A stretch of DNA of 64,000 nucleotides, taken from assembly GCA_963850095.1 (NCBI GenBank), contig CAWKJX010000012.1, forward strand, positions 310,001-374,000, in the 5' to 3' direction. Numbering within the stretch: the first letter of the stretch is position 1; every line of letters begins with the position of its first letter. This document shows positions 19,175-27,172 of the stretch, piece after piece. The notes under the pieces are model-generated. The model was not told the origin of the DNA and made no database searches. It saw only the letters and a program-made list of their open reading frames with translations. The position numbers and the translations under genes were made by a program. This DNA is from Bog-473 sp963850095. Its GTDB lineage: Bacteria > Actinomycetota > Acidimicrobiia > Acidimicrobiales > RAAP-2.

Positions 19175-19840
19175 TCAGCGGGACACCGCGCGCAGGCAGA
19201 AGGCGGTGACCTGCTCGACCTCGACCGGGGTGGGTTCGACACGCTGCCACACGCAATCCGAGAGCAGGCCGAAGGTGGCGTGAGCGGCCAGGGCGGCATC
19301 GAAGCTCGGGGGTCTCGCTGCCCAGGTCGGCAAAGGGCTCGTGGAGGAGCGAGGCGACGGGTGCGCTGGCAAAGTGGCGACCCGTGGCCAGTCCCCCGTC
19401 GGCGCCACTGCCGTTCCACAGCACGGCCAGCGTGGTGGCCGCGCTCTCGGTGTCCGCCTGGGCCAGCACGCCGGCGACCCAGCGGCGGACCTTGGTCTCG
19501 GGCGTCTTCTCCTTGGCCAGCTGATGGTCGAGGTAGTCGCGCAGGCGCTCACCGCCGTCCTCGAGGATGGCCGTGACCAGTGCGTCCTTGGAGGGGAAGT
19601 GCCGGTAGAAGGCGTCGTTGGAAAGGCCGGCGGCGGCCACGATGTCGGCCACCCGGGGCGCGAGGTGGTGCCGTGCTGACGCATGAGGTCGAGCGCGGCA
19701 TCGAGCAGGCGCCGGACCTCGCCGGCGTACTCGCTCTCCCGTTTGGCCAGGCTGCGGCGGACGATGCGTCCGGCGACGTCGGTCCCTCCGCCGCCGGCGG
19801 GCGCCGTGGGCTGGGCCTCGGTGGTCGGTATTGTGTTCTT
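19175..19840 (-). CDS. TetR-family transcriptional regulator (two frameshifts, start unclear)
   Basis: The minus strand encodes a TetR protein in pieces: RRLLDAALDLMRQHGTTSRP in one frame, VADIVAAAGLSNDAFYRHF with SKDALVTAILEDG in the next, then back for SFDAALAAHATFGLLSDC to the stop at 19175. Shifts lie near 19660 (one base missing in a C run) and 19311 (one base extra). The HTH is complete when joined. No ATG, GTG or TTG lies in the correct frame upstream, so the 5' limit is approximate and another error may hide there. Divergent from the acyl-CoA dehydrogenase; the palindrome at 19847 is its likely operator. Confidence 0.72.
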   Translation of the reverse strand, partial: KNTIPTTEAQPTAPAGGGGTDVAGRIVRRSLAKRESEYAGEVRRLLDAALDLMRQHGTTSRPGWPTSWPPPAFPTTPSTGTSPPRTHWSRPSSRTAVSACATTSTISWPRRRRPRPRSAAGSPACWPRRTPRARPPRWPCCGTAVAPTGDWPRVATLPAHPSPRSSTSPLPTWAARPPSFDAALAAHATFGLLSDCVWQRVEPTPVEVEQVTAFCLRAVSR

Positions 19841-19846
19841 GATAGT

Positions 19847-19861
19847 CAGAATCCTATTCTG
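19847..19861. promoter_or_regulatory. Perfect inverted repeat, probable TetR operator
   Basis: CAGAAT-CCT-ATTCTG is a perfect 6-bp inverted repeat with a 3-bp spacer in the gap between the divergent TetR gene and the acyl-CoA dehydrogenase start at 19888. Position, size and AT-rich arms suit autoregulation and control of the acyl-CoA dehydrogenase operon. No second copy was noticed in the window. Confidence 0.55.
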
Positions 19862-19887
19862 GCAAGGACGAGTCAGGGAGGGCGCAC

Positions 19888-21189
19888 ATGGCGTGGGACT
19901 TTGAAACCGATCCCGAGTACCAGACGAAGCTGGACTGGGTCGACCAGTTCGTGCGGGAGGAGGTCGAACCCCTCGACCTGGCCTTTCCCCACCTGCAATT
20001 CACTCCCCTCGAGGGCAAGCGGCGCGAGGCGATCGACCCGCTGAAGGAGGAGGTGCGTCGACAAGGGTTGTGGGCCACCCACCTGGGACCCGAACTCGGT
20101 GGCCAGGGCTACGGGCAGTTGAAGCTGGCCCTGCTCAACGAAATCCTCGGACGCTCGTCGTGGGCGCCCATCGTCTTCGGGTGCCAGGCGCCCGACACGG
20201 GCAACGCGGAGATCATCGCCCACTACGGCACGGACGCGCAGAAGGAGCGCTACCTGCAGCCGCTGCTCACCGGCGAATGCTTCTCGAGCTATTCCATGAC
20301 CGAGCCACATGCCGGCGCCGACCCCACCCTGTTCAAGACGCGGGCCGAGAAGGACGGTGACGAGTGGGTGATCAACGGCTGGAAATACTTCTCCTCGAAC
20401 GCGAAGACGGCATCGTTCCTCATTGTGATGGCGGTGACGAACCCGGAGATCAGCCCCTACAAGGGCATGTCCATGTTCCTGGTGCCCACCGACACGCCCG
20501 GCGTCAACATTGTGCGCAACGTCGGCCTCTATGGCGAGCCCGTCAACGAGGGCTCGCACGCCCTCATCCACTACGAGGACGTGCGCGTCCCGGAAGAGTC
20601 ACTGCTGGGCGGCGACGGGCAGGCCTTCGTAATCGCCCAGACCCGACTCGGCGGCGGACGCATCCACCACGCCATGCGCACCATCGGCATGGCCCAGAAG
20701 GCGATCGACATGATGTGCGAGCGCGCGCTGAGCCGTGAGACACAGGGCAGCCTGCTGGCGGACAAGCAATTCGTGCAGGGCTACATCGCCGACTCGTACG
20801 CCCAGCTGATCCAGTTCCGCTTGTTCGTGCTCTACACGGCGTGGGAGATCGACAAGTACAACGACTACAAGCGGGTGCGTAAGGACATCGCCACGGCCAA
20901 AGTCGTCATGCCCACCGTGCTGCACGACATCGCCTGGCGCGCCATGCAGGTGCACGGCGCGCTCGGGACGACCAACGAAATGCCGTTCTTCGGCATGATC
21001 CACGGCGCCGGCGTCATGGGCCTGGCCGACGGGCCGACCGAGGTGCACAAGATCACCGTGGCCCGTCAGGTGCTGCGCGACTACAAGCCGAGCGACGACA
21101 TCTGGCCGACCCAGTGGCTGCCCAAGCGCCAGGAGGCGGCCCGGGCCAAGTTCGCCGAATACCTCGAGCTCGAGGTCGGGAACCTGTGA
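19888..21189 (+). CDS. Acyl-CoA dehydrogenase family protein
   Basis: 433 residues with the full three-domain acyl-CoA dehydrogenase layout. The middle domain shows CFSSYSMTEPHAGADPTLFK and EWVINGWKYFSSNA (flavin contacts); the C-terminal helical part has QFVQGYIADSYAQLIQFRL and QVHGALGTTNEMPF, the region that usually holds the catalytic residue and FAD contacts. It resembles the ACAD10/ACAD11-like group, consistent with the overlapping kinase gene downstream (GTGA overlap). It would desaturate an acyl-CoA, passing electrons to electron-transfer flavoprotein. Promoter control is probably by the TetR operator at 19847. Confidence 0.9.
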   Translation: MAWDFETDPEYQTKLDWVDQFVREEVEPLDLAFPHLQFTPLEGKRREAIDPLKEEVRRQGLWATHLGPELGGQGYGQLKLALLNEILGRSSWAPIVFGCQAPDTGNAEIIAHYGTDAQKERYLQPLLTGECFSSYSMTEPHAGADPTLFKTRAEKDGDEWVINGWKYFSSNAKTASFLIVMAVTNPEISPYKGMSMFLVPTDTPGVNIVRNVGLYGEPVNEGSHALIHYEDVRVPEESLLGGDGQAFVIAQTRLGGGRIHHAMRTIGMAQKAIDMMCERALSRETQGSLLADKQFVQGYIADSYAQLIQFRLFVLYTAWEIDKYNDYKRVRKDIATAKVVMPTVLHDIAWRAMQVHGALGTTNEMPFFGMIHGAGVMGLADGPTEVHKITVARQVLRDYKPSDDIWPTQWLPKRQEAARAKFAEYLELEVGNL

Positions 21190-22271
21190 GCACGATCGAG
21201 GAGGACCTGTTCGGCGGTCCGGCGCCGACCATCGCGGACGTCGACAAGCTGACGGCCTGGCTCGACACCCAGGGTCTGGGTGCCGGCGCACCGTTGGAGC
21301 ACCACTACATTTCCGGCGGCAGCCAGAACGAGATCTTCGAGCTGCGCCGGGGCGACCTGCACTGCGCCATGCGCATCCCGCCGAAGAGCGCGCCGTCGTC
21401 GCGTGACGACGGCATCGTGCGCGAGTGGCGCATCATCGAGGCGCTGACCGGGACCGACGTCCCGCACACCGAGGCCATCGCCGTGTGCACCGACCCGGCC
21501 GTGCTGGGCCGCACCTTCTACCTGATGGGTTTCGTCGACGGGTGGTCCCCCATGTCCACCCGGCGCCAATGGCCGCCGCCCTTCGACACCGACCTCGAGC
21601 AGCGCGGCGGACTGGCTCTCCAGCTGGTCGAGGGCATCGCCCTGCTGGGCAACGTCGACTGGCAGGCCAAGGGACTGGCGGACCTGGGGCGACCCGAGGG
21701 TTTCCACGAGCGCCAGGTCGACCGCTGGACCGCGTTCCTCGAGCGGATCAAGGGCCGCGAGCTGCCCGGCTTCGACGAGGCGGCCGCCTGGCTGCGAGCG
21801 CACCGTCCCATCGACTACATCCCCGGCATTATGCACGGCGACTACCAGTTCGCCAACGTGATGTTCAAGCACGGCGGGCCGGCCCGCCTGGCCGCCATCG
21901 TGGACTGGGAGATGGGCACGGTGGGCGACCCCAAGCTGGACCTGGGGTGGGTCGTGCAATCCTGGCCCGAGGACACGACGAGCGACGAGGACCGCCAAGG
22001 CGGCTACGTCGACATGACCGGCATGCCGTCGCGCGACGAGGTCCTGGCCCACTACGCCAAGACGTCGGGCCGCCAGGTCGACGACATCGACTACTACTGC
22101 GTGCTGGCCAAGTGGAAGCTGGCCGTCGTGCTGGAGCAAGGCTTCCAGCGTGCCGCCGACGACGAGAAATTGATGGCGTTCGGTCCCATTGTGCTCGGCC
22201 TCATGGCGGGTGCGGCCGAGCTGGCCGAGACGACCGACTACGCGGTGCTCGCCACCTCGGGCACCGACTGA
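21186..22271 (+). CDS. APH-family phosphotransferase (ACAD10/11 kinase-domain-like)
   Basis: 361 residues from GTG 21186, overlapping the acyl-CoA dehydrogenase stop. The catalytic loop MHGDYQFANVMF and metal site IVDWEMGTVGDPKLDLGW are the Brenner motifs of aminoglycoside phosphotransferase-fold kinases. In animal ACAD10 and ACAD11 a domain of this type is fused to an acyl-CoA dehydrogenase and phosphorylates 4-hydroxyacyl-CoA so that the hydroxyl can be eliminated. The adjacent, overlapping acyl-CoA dehydrogenase here makes the same division of labour likely. An antibiotic-resistance role is unlikely. Confidence 0.82.
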   Translation: MSTIEEDLFGGPAPTIADVDKLTAWLDTQGLGAGAPLEHHYISGGSQNEIFELRRGDLHCAMRIPPKSAPSSRDDGIVREWRIIEALTGTDVPHTEAIAVCTDPAVLGRTFYLMGFVDGWSPMSTRRQWPPPFDTDLEQRGGLALQLVEGIALLGNVDWQAKGLADLGRPEGFHERQVDRWTAFLERIKGRELPGFDEAAAWLRAHRPIDYIPGIMHGDYQFANVMFKHGGPARLAAIVDWEMGTVGDPKLDLGWVVQSWPEDTTSDEDRQGGYVDMTGMPSRDEVLAHYAKTSGRQVDDIDYYCVLAKWKLAVVLEQGFQRAADDEKLMAFGPIVLGLMAGAAELAETTDYAVLATSGTD

Positions 22272-22277
22272 ACCTTC

Positions 22278-23258
22278 GTGCGCGCCGCGCTCTGCCGCAC
22301 CTACGGCGGCCCCGAGGTCGTGGTGGTCGAGGACGTGCCGGTGCCGGAGATCGGCCCCGGCCAGGTACGGGTGCGCATCACCATCGCCGCCCTGAACTTC
22401 CCCGACGTGCTGGTGGTGGCGAACCAGTACCAGGCGCAGGCCCCGACGCCGTTCATCCCCGGCAGCGAGTTCGCCGGCGAGGTCGTCGAGGTGGGTGACG
22501 GCGTGACCGGATTCGCCGTGGGCGACCGGGTGTTCGGCTCGACCTTCATCGGCGCCTTCGCCGAAGAGGTGGTCGTGGGCACAGGATCGCTGACGCGCAC
22601 GCCGCCCGACGTGGACGACCGTGTGGCGGCCTCCTTCGGCGTGGCCTACAAGACGGCGTACCACGTGTTGCGCTCGGTGGCCTCGCTGGCAGCCGGTGAA
22701 GAACTGATTGTGCTGGGAGCCGGCGGCGGAGTGGGCTCGGCCGCGGTCCAGCTGGGCGCAGTGCTGGGTGCGTCGGTGACGGCAGTGGCCTCGTCGCCCG
22801 AGAAGCTCCAGGCGGCCAAGGCGTGCGGCGCCGAGCGTCTCATCCAGCACGGATCGGGCGACCTACGCCAGGCGCTCCGCGACGCCCTGCCCGACGGAGC
22901 AGACGTGGTGATCGACCCCGTCGGAGGTGATCTGGCCGAGCCCGCCTTGCGGACCCTGCACTACGACGGGCGCTTCGTCACAGTCGGCTACGCCTCGGGG
23001 ACCATTCCGCGCATACCTCTCAACTTGGTGCTCCTGAAGGGTGTCCACGTTCTCGGCTTCCAATTCCGCGACTTCGCCCTGCACCGGGGCGATGAAATGG
23101 TCCGCAACGACGCCGAGCTGCTGGGCCTGCTGGCGGAGGGAAAGGCCGAGCCCCTGATCGGGGCCACGTTCGGGCTCGATGAGGCGGCAGCCGCCCTGGC
23201 CTACGTGGCCGAGGGACGGGCGGTGGGCAAGGTGGTGCTCGAGGTGGCACCCGTCTAA
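22278..23258 (+). CDS. NADPH:quinone oxidoreductase / zinc-free MDR family protein
   Basis: 326 residues from GTG 22278, 6 bp after the kinase. It has the medium-chain dehydrogenase fold: N-terminal GroES-like domain with IPGSEFAGEVVEVGDG and Rossmann domain with VLGAGGGVGSAAVQLG, plus DVVIDPVGGDLAEPALR. The zinc-binding Cys/His set of alcohol dehydrogenases is absent, placing it with quinone oxidoreductases and enoyl reductases using NADPH. It probably reduces an alpha,beta-unsaturated carbonyl formed in this pathway. Its stop codon lies in the TAATAT that begins the next gene's operator region. Confidence 0.88.
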   Translation: MRAALCRTYGGPEVVVVEDVPVPEIGPGQVRVRITIAALNFPDVLVVANQYQAQAPTPFIPGSEFAGEVVEVGDGVTGFAVGDRVFGSTFIGAFAEEVVVGTGSLTRTPPDVDDRVAASFGVAYKTAYHVLRSVASLAAGEELIVLGAGGGVGSAAVQLGAVLGASVTAVASSPEKLQAAKACGAERLIQHGSGDLRQALRDALPDGADVVIDPVGGDLAEPALRTLHYDGRFVTVGYASGTIPRIPLNLVLLKGVHVLGFQFRDFALHRGDEMVRNDAELLGLLAEGKAEPLIGATFGLDEAAAALAYVAEGRAVGKVVLEVAPV

Positions 23259-23276
23259 TATCGACGTCGATGTCAA
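23257..23276 (+). promoter_or_regulatory. -10 box plus operator-like palindrome
   Basis: TAATAT (23257-23262) runs directly into TCGACGTCGATGTCAA (23261-23276), one mismatch from TTGACNTCGANGTCAA. The same architecture, TAATAT followed by the same motif, occurs on the minus strand at 31075-31095. It lies between the oxidoreductase stop and the CoA-transferase start at 23296, suggesting an internal regulated promoter. Confidence 0.5.
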
Positions 23277-23295
23277 GGTCAGAGGGAGGGTTGCG

Positions 23296-24523
23296 GTGAG
23301 CGCGACCGCTGTGATGAAGGGCGTACGCGTCCTGGAAGTAGCCGAGCAGACGTTCGTGCCGGCGGCCTCGGCCCTCCTGGCCGACTGGGGGGCCGAGATC
23401 ATCAAGATCGAGCCGACCGAACGCGGCGACGCCATGCGCGGCCTGGCCGCCACCGGCGTGATGCCGCTCACCGGCGACGTCCACCCCCTGATGGAGCACT
23501 CGAACCGCGGCAAGCGCAGCCTGGCCCTCGACCTGGGCTCGCCCGACGGACTCGAGATCCTCTACAAATTGGCGGAGACGGCCGACGTGTTCCTGATCAA
23601 CAAGCTGCCGCGGGTGCGCAAGAAGCTCAAGATCGAGCTCGAGGACATTCGCGCCCACAACCCGAACATCATCTACGTGGCGGGCACGGGGCAGGGCGAG
23701 CGAGGACCCGACGCCGACAAGGGCTCCTACGACGCGCTCGGCGTTCTGGTACCGGGCCGGGGTGGCGCTGGGCGTCAAACCGGCCGACCAGGACCTGATG
23801 CCGGGGCCACCGGGGCCCGGCTTCGGCGATTCCATCGGCGCCATGACCATCGCCGGCGGAATTATGGGCGCGCTGTTCCACCGCGAGCGCACCGGCGAGG
23901 CCACCACCGTCGACGTGTCGCTCCTCAGCTCGGGCATGTGGGCCATGGGCCAGGCCTTCGCACTCTCGCTCCTGCTCAACCAGCCCTGGCAGGGGCCTCC
24001 CTCCAACGCGCCCCGGCTCAACCCGCTCGTGCGCAACTACCAGACCAAGGACGAGCGCCAACTGGCCCTGTGCTGCCTGCAGGCCACCCGCTACTGGGGA
24101 GAGCTGTGCGAACTGGTGGGCCAGCCTGAGGCGGCGACCGATCCCCGCTTTGCCGACCACGAGTCACTCATGGAGAACACGGCGGACGCGCAGGCACTGA
24201 TGGCGACTGCGTTCGCCGAGCGGCCGCTGACCGAATGGCGCGAGCGGCTGGCCGACTTCACCGGGCAGTGGTGCGTCGTGCAGGACACGCTCGAGGCAGC
24301 CACGGTTGATCCGCAGGTGGCGGCCAACGGGTACATGCAGGACAGCGCCACGGCGTCGGGCACGCCCTTCCAGCTCGTGGCGGCGCCGGTGCAGTTCGGT
24401 GGCGAGGCCGCGCCCGTGGGCCGGTCGCCCGAATTCAACGAACACGGCGACGACATCCTGGCCGAGCTCGGAATCGACTGGGATACCATCGTCGACCTCA
24501 AGGTCCGCTCCGTGGTCGGGTGA
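23296..24523 (+). CDS. Family III (CaiB/BaiF) CoA-transferase (frameshifted)
   Basis: From GTG 23296, after a GAGGGAGGG ribosome-binding site, the first frame reads VSATAVMKGVRVLEVAEQTF to SYDAL; one extra G near 23740 shifts to FWYRAGVALGVKPADQD and the rest. The joined product is about 409 residues, the normal size. DWGAEIIKIEP, NRGKRSLALDL and TGEATTVDVSLLSSGMWAMG (region of the catalytic Asp) are class III CoA-transferase features. It would load CoA onto a carboxylic acid substrate. Functional if the shift is an assembly error. Confidence 0.83.
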
Positions 24524-24575
24524 CGATCACGCCTTTCGCCTGTTCTTCAATCGTCTATTTGTCAGGAGGAAACTG

Positions 24576-25403
24576 ATGGGATCGTTCGACGCATTTCGCT
24601 ACGACGGCAAGCGGGTCCTGGTGGTCGGCGGCGCGACCGGCATGGGTGCCGCCGCCGCAGAGCTGGCCCAGGACGCCGGGGCCGAGGTCGTGGTCATGGA
24701 CTACGCCGAGGTGAAGCTGCCCGGGGCCAAGGCCATCCACGTCAACCTCGGCGAGAAGGAATCCATCGACCAGGCGGTCGACGAGTGCGGTGGCCCGGTG
24801 CACGCGCTGATGGCCTGCGCCGGCGTGGCCGACGGCACGCCCAACATTGAGAAGATCAACTTCGCCGGGCACCGCCATCTGATTGAGCGCATGCTGGCGG
24901 GCGGCATGCTGCCGCGGGGCTCGGCCATCGGCTTCATCTCCTCGGCGGCCGGCCTCGGTTGGGAGGCCAGCTGGGACCAGGTGAAGGAGTACCTGGACAC
25001 GCCCGACTTCGACTCCGCCTCGGCCTGGGCCATTGAGCACGGCTGGGCCGACTACTTCCACTCCAAGCAGGCCGTGTGCGGCTACGTGGCCCGGGAGGCG
25101 TTCGGGCTGCTCAAGCAGGGCATCCGCATCAACGCCATCTGCCCCGGGCCGACGGACACTCCCCTGGCTCAGGCCAACGCCGAAATGTGGCTGGGCTTCG
25201 GCGCCGACTTCCGCGAGGAGACCGGGATCGAGGCCTCCACTCCGCTCGAGCAGGCCTACCCGCTCGTGTTCCTGTGCAGCGACGCCGCGGCCGCCATTTC
25301 GGGTCAGACGCTGATCAGCGACGTCGGCTACGTCAGCTCGGGCATCACCGAGTCGTTCCCGCCGGCCGCCGCCGCCGCCGGCTTCCTGCTGGGCCGGATG
25401 TAA
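24576..25403 (+). CDS. Short-chain dehydrogenase/reductase
   Basis: 275 residues from ATG 24576, which follows a strong AGGAGGA site. The nucleotide motif is GGATGMG (about residues 18-24), VMDY follows beta-2 (Asp favours NAD), and the active-site Tyr/Lys are in YFHSKQ with catalytic Ser in FISSAAGLGW. It carries a longer region before the Tyr than simple SDRs (QVKEYLDTPDFDSASAWAIE), as in 3-alpha-hydroxysteroid dehydrogenase-type SDRs. It lies 52 bp after the CoA-transferase and is followed by a GC-rich hairpin. Confidence 0.9.
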   Translation: MGSFDAFRYDGKRVLVVGGATGMGAAAAELAQDAGAEVVVMDYAEVKLPGAKAIHVNLGEKESIDQAVDECGGPVHALMACAGVADGTPNIEKINFAGHRHLIERMLAGGMLPRGSAIGFISSAAGLGWEASWDQVKEYLDTPDFDSASAWAIEHGWADYFHSKQAVCGYVAREAFGLLKQGIRINAICPGPTDTPLAQANAEMWLGFGADFREETGIEASTPLEQAYPLVFLCSDAAAAISGQTLISDVGYVSSGITESFPPAAAAAGFLLGRM

Positions 25404-25406
25404 GCA

Positions 25407-25426
25407 CCGGCGCCGACCGGCGCCGG
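25407..25426 (+). terminator. GC-rich hairpin after the SDR, possible terminator
   Basis: CCGGCGCCG and CGGCGCCGG form a perfect 9-bp stem around a 2-base loop immediately after the SDR stop codon and before the thioesterase start at 25446. No T-run follows, so it may be a weak actinobacterial-type terminator or only an RNA-stabilising hairpin. Confidence 0.35.
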
Positions 25427-25445
25427 CCCGCGGTATGAGAGCCCT

Positions 25446-26237
25446 ATGACCACAACAGTGAACGGCGAGCCCGGCGCGGGCGAGCGGCGGCACGTCCTCC
25501 AGGACCTGGGGTGGGCGATGACCCGCTCGGAGGACGACGCATTGCGCGGCTCGGCCCCGGTCGTCCCGGAAATGCACGCTCCCGGGACGGGTCACCTGCG
25601 CCTGTCCATTTTGGCCATCTGGGCCGACGTCATGGCCGGCACCCTGGCCGCGTCCACCATCCACCCCCGGGTCCCGGTCACACTCGAGCTCGACGTCCAC
25701 CTCTACGTCCCGCCACCCGGAACCGGCGTCGTCCAGGGGCGGGCCAGGATCGTGAAGTCGGGCCGCTCGGTCTTCGTGGCCAGCGTCGACTTCACCACGG
25801 AGGACGACGAGGCCATCGGCTTCGCCGCCGCCTCGTTCATGCCCGCGCCCGACGCGCGGTTGACCATCGAGACCCCGCTCGGCGTGGACCGGCCCATGCC
25901 GAAGGGGCCGGCCCTGTCCGTACCCTTCGCCGAGCGGGCCGGATGCACACGCACGTCGCCCGGCGAAGCGGTCCTGACCCGCTCGGACGAGTCCCTGAAC
26001 GCGTCGAACACGCTGAACGGCGGCCTGATCGCCCTGGCGGCGGAGGAGGCGGCGCTGTCCCTGGCCCCCGGCGCCACCCTGGCCTCGCTCGACCTTCGTT
26101 ACCTGCAGTCGGTCCGCGTCGGCCCCGCCGTGGCCCAGGCCGACGTGCGCGACGGGCTCGGGCGGGTCGAGGTGCACGATGCCGGGAACGAGAACCGGCT
26201 GTGCGTCGTGGCGACCTGCCGCACGTTCGGGCCATAG
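25446..26237 (+). CDS. Acyl-CoA thioesterase-like double-hotdog protein
   Basis: 263 residues. Two hotdog-like halves are visible: AIWADVMAGTLAASTIHPRVPVTLELDV with the following strands, and NASNTLNGGLIALAAEEAALS with LRYLQSVRVGPAVAQADV. This matches PaaI/acyl-CoA thioesterase-like proteins common in actinobacterial lipid clusters. Expected role is hydrolysis or editing of acyl-CoA intermediates; no specific substrate can be assigned. First gene of a group with the FMN/F420-type protein, DUF35 protein and thiolase. Confidence 0.72.
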   Translation: MTTTVNGEPGAGERRHVLQDLGWAMTRSEDDALRGSAPVVPEMHAPGTGHLRLSILAIWADVMAGTLAASTIHPRVPVTLELDVHLYVPPPGTGVVQGRARIVKSGRSVFVASVDFTTEDDEAIGFAAASFMPAPDARLTIETPLGVDRPMPKGPALSVPFAERAGCTRTSPGEAVLTRSDESLNASNTLNGGLIALAAEEAALSLAPGATLASLDLRYLQSVRVGPAVAQADVRDGLGRVEVHDAGNENRLCVVATCRTFGP

Positions 26238-26256
26238 GTCGGAGGGCAGAGGGCAG

Positions 26257-26715
26257 ATGAGAGAGCAGCGCCGGGGCCAGAAAGTGGCGATGTCGTCGGA
26301 GGAGCGTGACGCCTTCCTGGCCGAGGAGCGCACCTGCCGCGTGGCCAGCCTCGGCGGGGACGGTTCGCCGCACGTCACGCCACTGTGGTTCGCCTGGGAC
26401 GGCGCGTCGCTCTGGCTGACCTCCATCGTGCGCAGCCAGCGCTGGGCCGACCTGCAGCGCGACAATCGGGTCAGCGTCATTGTCGACGCCGGCCGGGAGT
26501 TCACCGAGCTGCGCGGCGTCGAGCTGCGGGGCGTGGTCGAGGTGGTGGGCGAGGTGCCGCGGACAGGCGAGGCGGTCCCAGAGCTCGAGACGCCCGAACG
26601 GATCTTCGCCGACAAGTACGCCGGAGGGCGGGTGCACCACGACGGCCGGCACGCCTGGCTCCGGGTCACCCCGGACAAAATCGTGAGCTGGGACTTCCGA
26701 AAGACGATGGGCTGA
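26257..26715 (+). CDS. Pyridoxamine 5'-phosphate oxidase-fold, F420/FMN-type protein
   Basis: 152 residues from ATG 26257; an in-frame upstream start would lie inside the thioesterase gene. CRVASLGGDGSPHVTPLWFAW, RSQRWADLQRDNRVSVIVDA and ELRGVELRGVVEVVGEV are hallmarks of the split-barrel flavin-reductase-like family that in actinobacteria often binds F420 or FMN. It may reduce an enoate or handle flavin in the pathway. It sits 19 bp after the thioesterase and 12 bp before the DUF35 gene. Confidence 0.78.
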   Translation: MREQRRGQKVAMSSEERDAFLAEERTCRVASLGGDGSPHVTPLWFAWDGASLWLTSIVRSQRWADLQRDNRVSVIVDAGREFTELRGVELRGVVEVVGEVPRTGEAVPELETPERIFADKYAGGRVHHDGRHAWLRVTPDKIVSWDFRKTMG

Positions 26716-26727
26716 GAGGAGATCTGT

Positions 26728-27159
26728 ATGACCGCACAACGCAGCGTGGCCGAAGGTCTGTTCGAATGGCCGTCCTCCGAGCCGCGGGTGCACGCCTCGC
26801 GCTGTGACGGCTGCGCCTTCATCACCTTCCCGGCGCAGGACGCCTGCCCGAGCTGCGGTGGCGACGCCGTGACGCCCACCCTCTTGTCGAGGACGGGGAC
26901 ACTGTGGACGTGGACCCGCCAGCGCTTCCAGCCCAAGAACCCGCCCTACCTAGGGCGGGAGCCGGCGGCGGACTTCGTGCCGTACGGGGTGGGGTTCATA
27001 GAGCTGCCCGAGGGCCGCATTGAGGCGCGCCTCGCCGGCGACGTCGACCAGGAGCTGCGCATCGGCATGCCGATGGAGCTGACGGTGGTGCCCTTCGCCA
27101 GCGACGAGGACGGGACCGAGGTCCTGACCTACGCCTTCCGCCCGGTCGCCGAGAGCTGA
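26728..27159 (+). CDS. DUF35 OB-fold/zinc-ribbon acyl-CoA-associated protein
   Basis: 143 residues with an N-terminal rubredoxin-like zinc ribbon (CDGC ... CPSC, about residues 28-51) and a C-terminal OB fold beginning LSRTGTLWTWTRQRFQPKN. Such proteins partner with thiolase-fold enzymes; in steroid side-chain degradation DUF35 subunits form retro-aldolase complexes with Ltp2-type thiolases. The thiolase gene follows 13 bp downstream, so the two probably form one complex. Confidence 0.87.
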   Translation: MTAQRSVAEGLFEWPSSEPRVHASRCDGCAFITFPAQDACPSCGGDAVTPTLLSRTGTLWTWTRQRFQPKNPPYLGREPAADFVPYGVGFIELPEGRIEARLAGDVDQELRIGMPMELTVVPFASDEDGTEVLTYAFRPVAES

Positions 27160-27172
27160 GGAGGAACAGAGC

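Noticed and set aside
21186..22271. Aminoglycoside resistance kinase
   Set aside because: The motifs are APH-fold, but overlap with an acyl-CoA dehydrogenase and the catabolic operon point to the ACAD10/11-type metabolic kinase.
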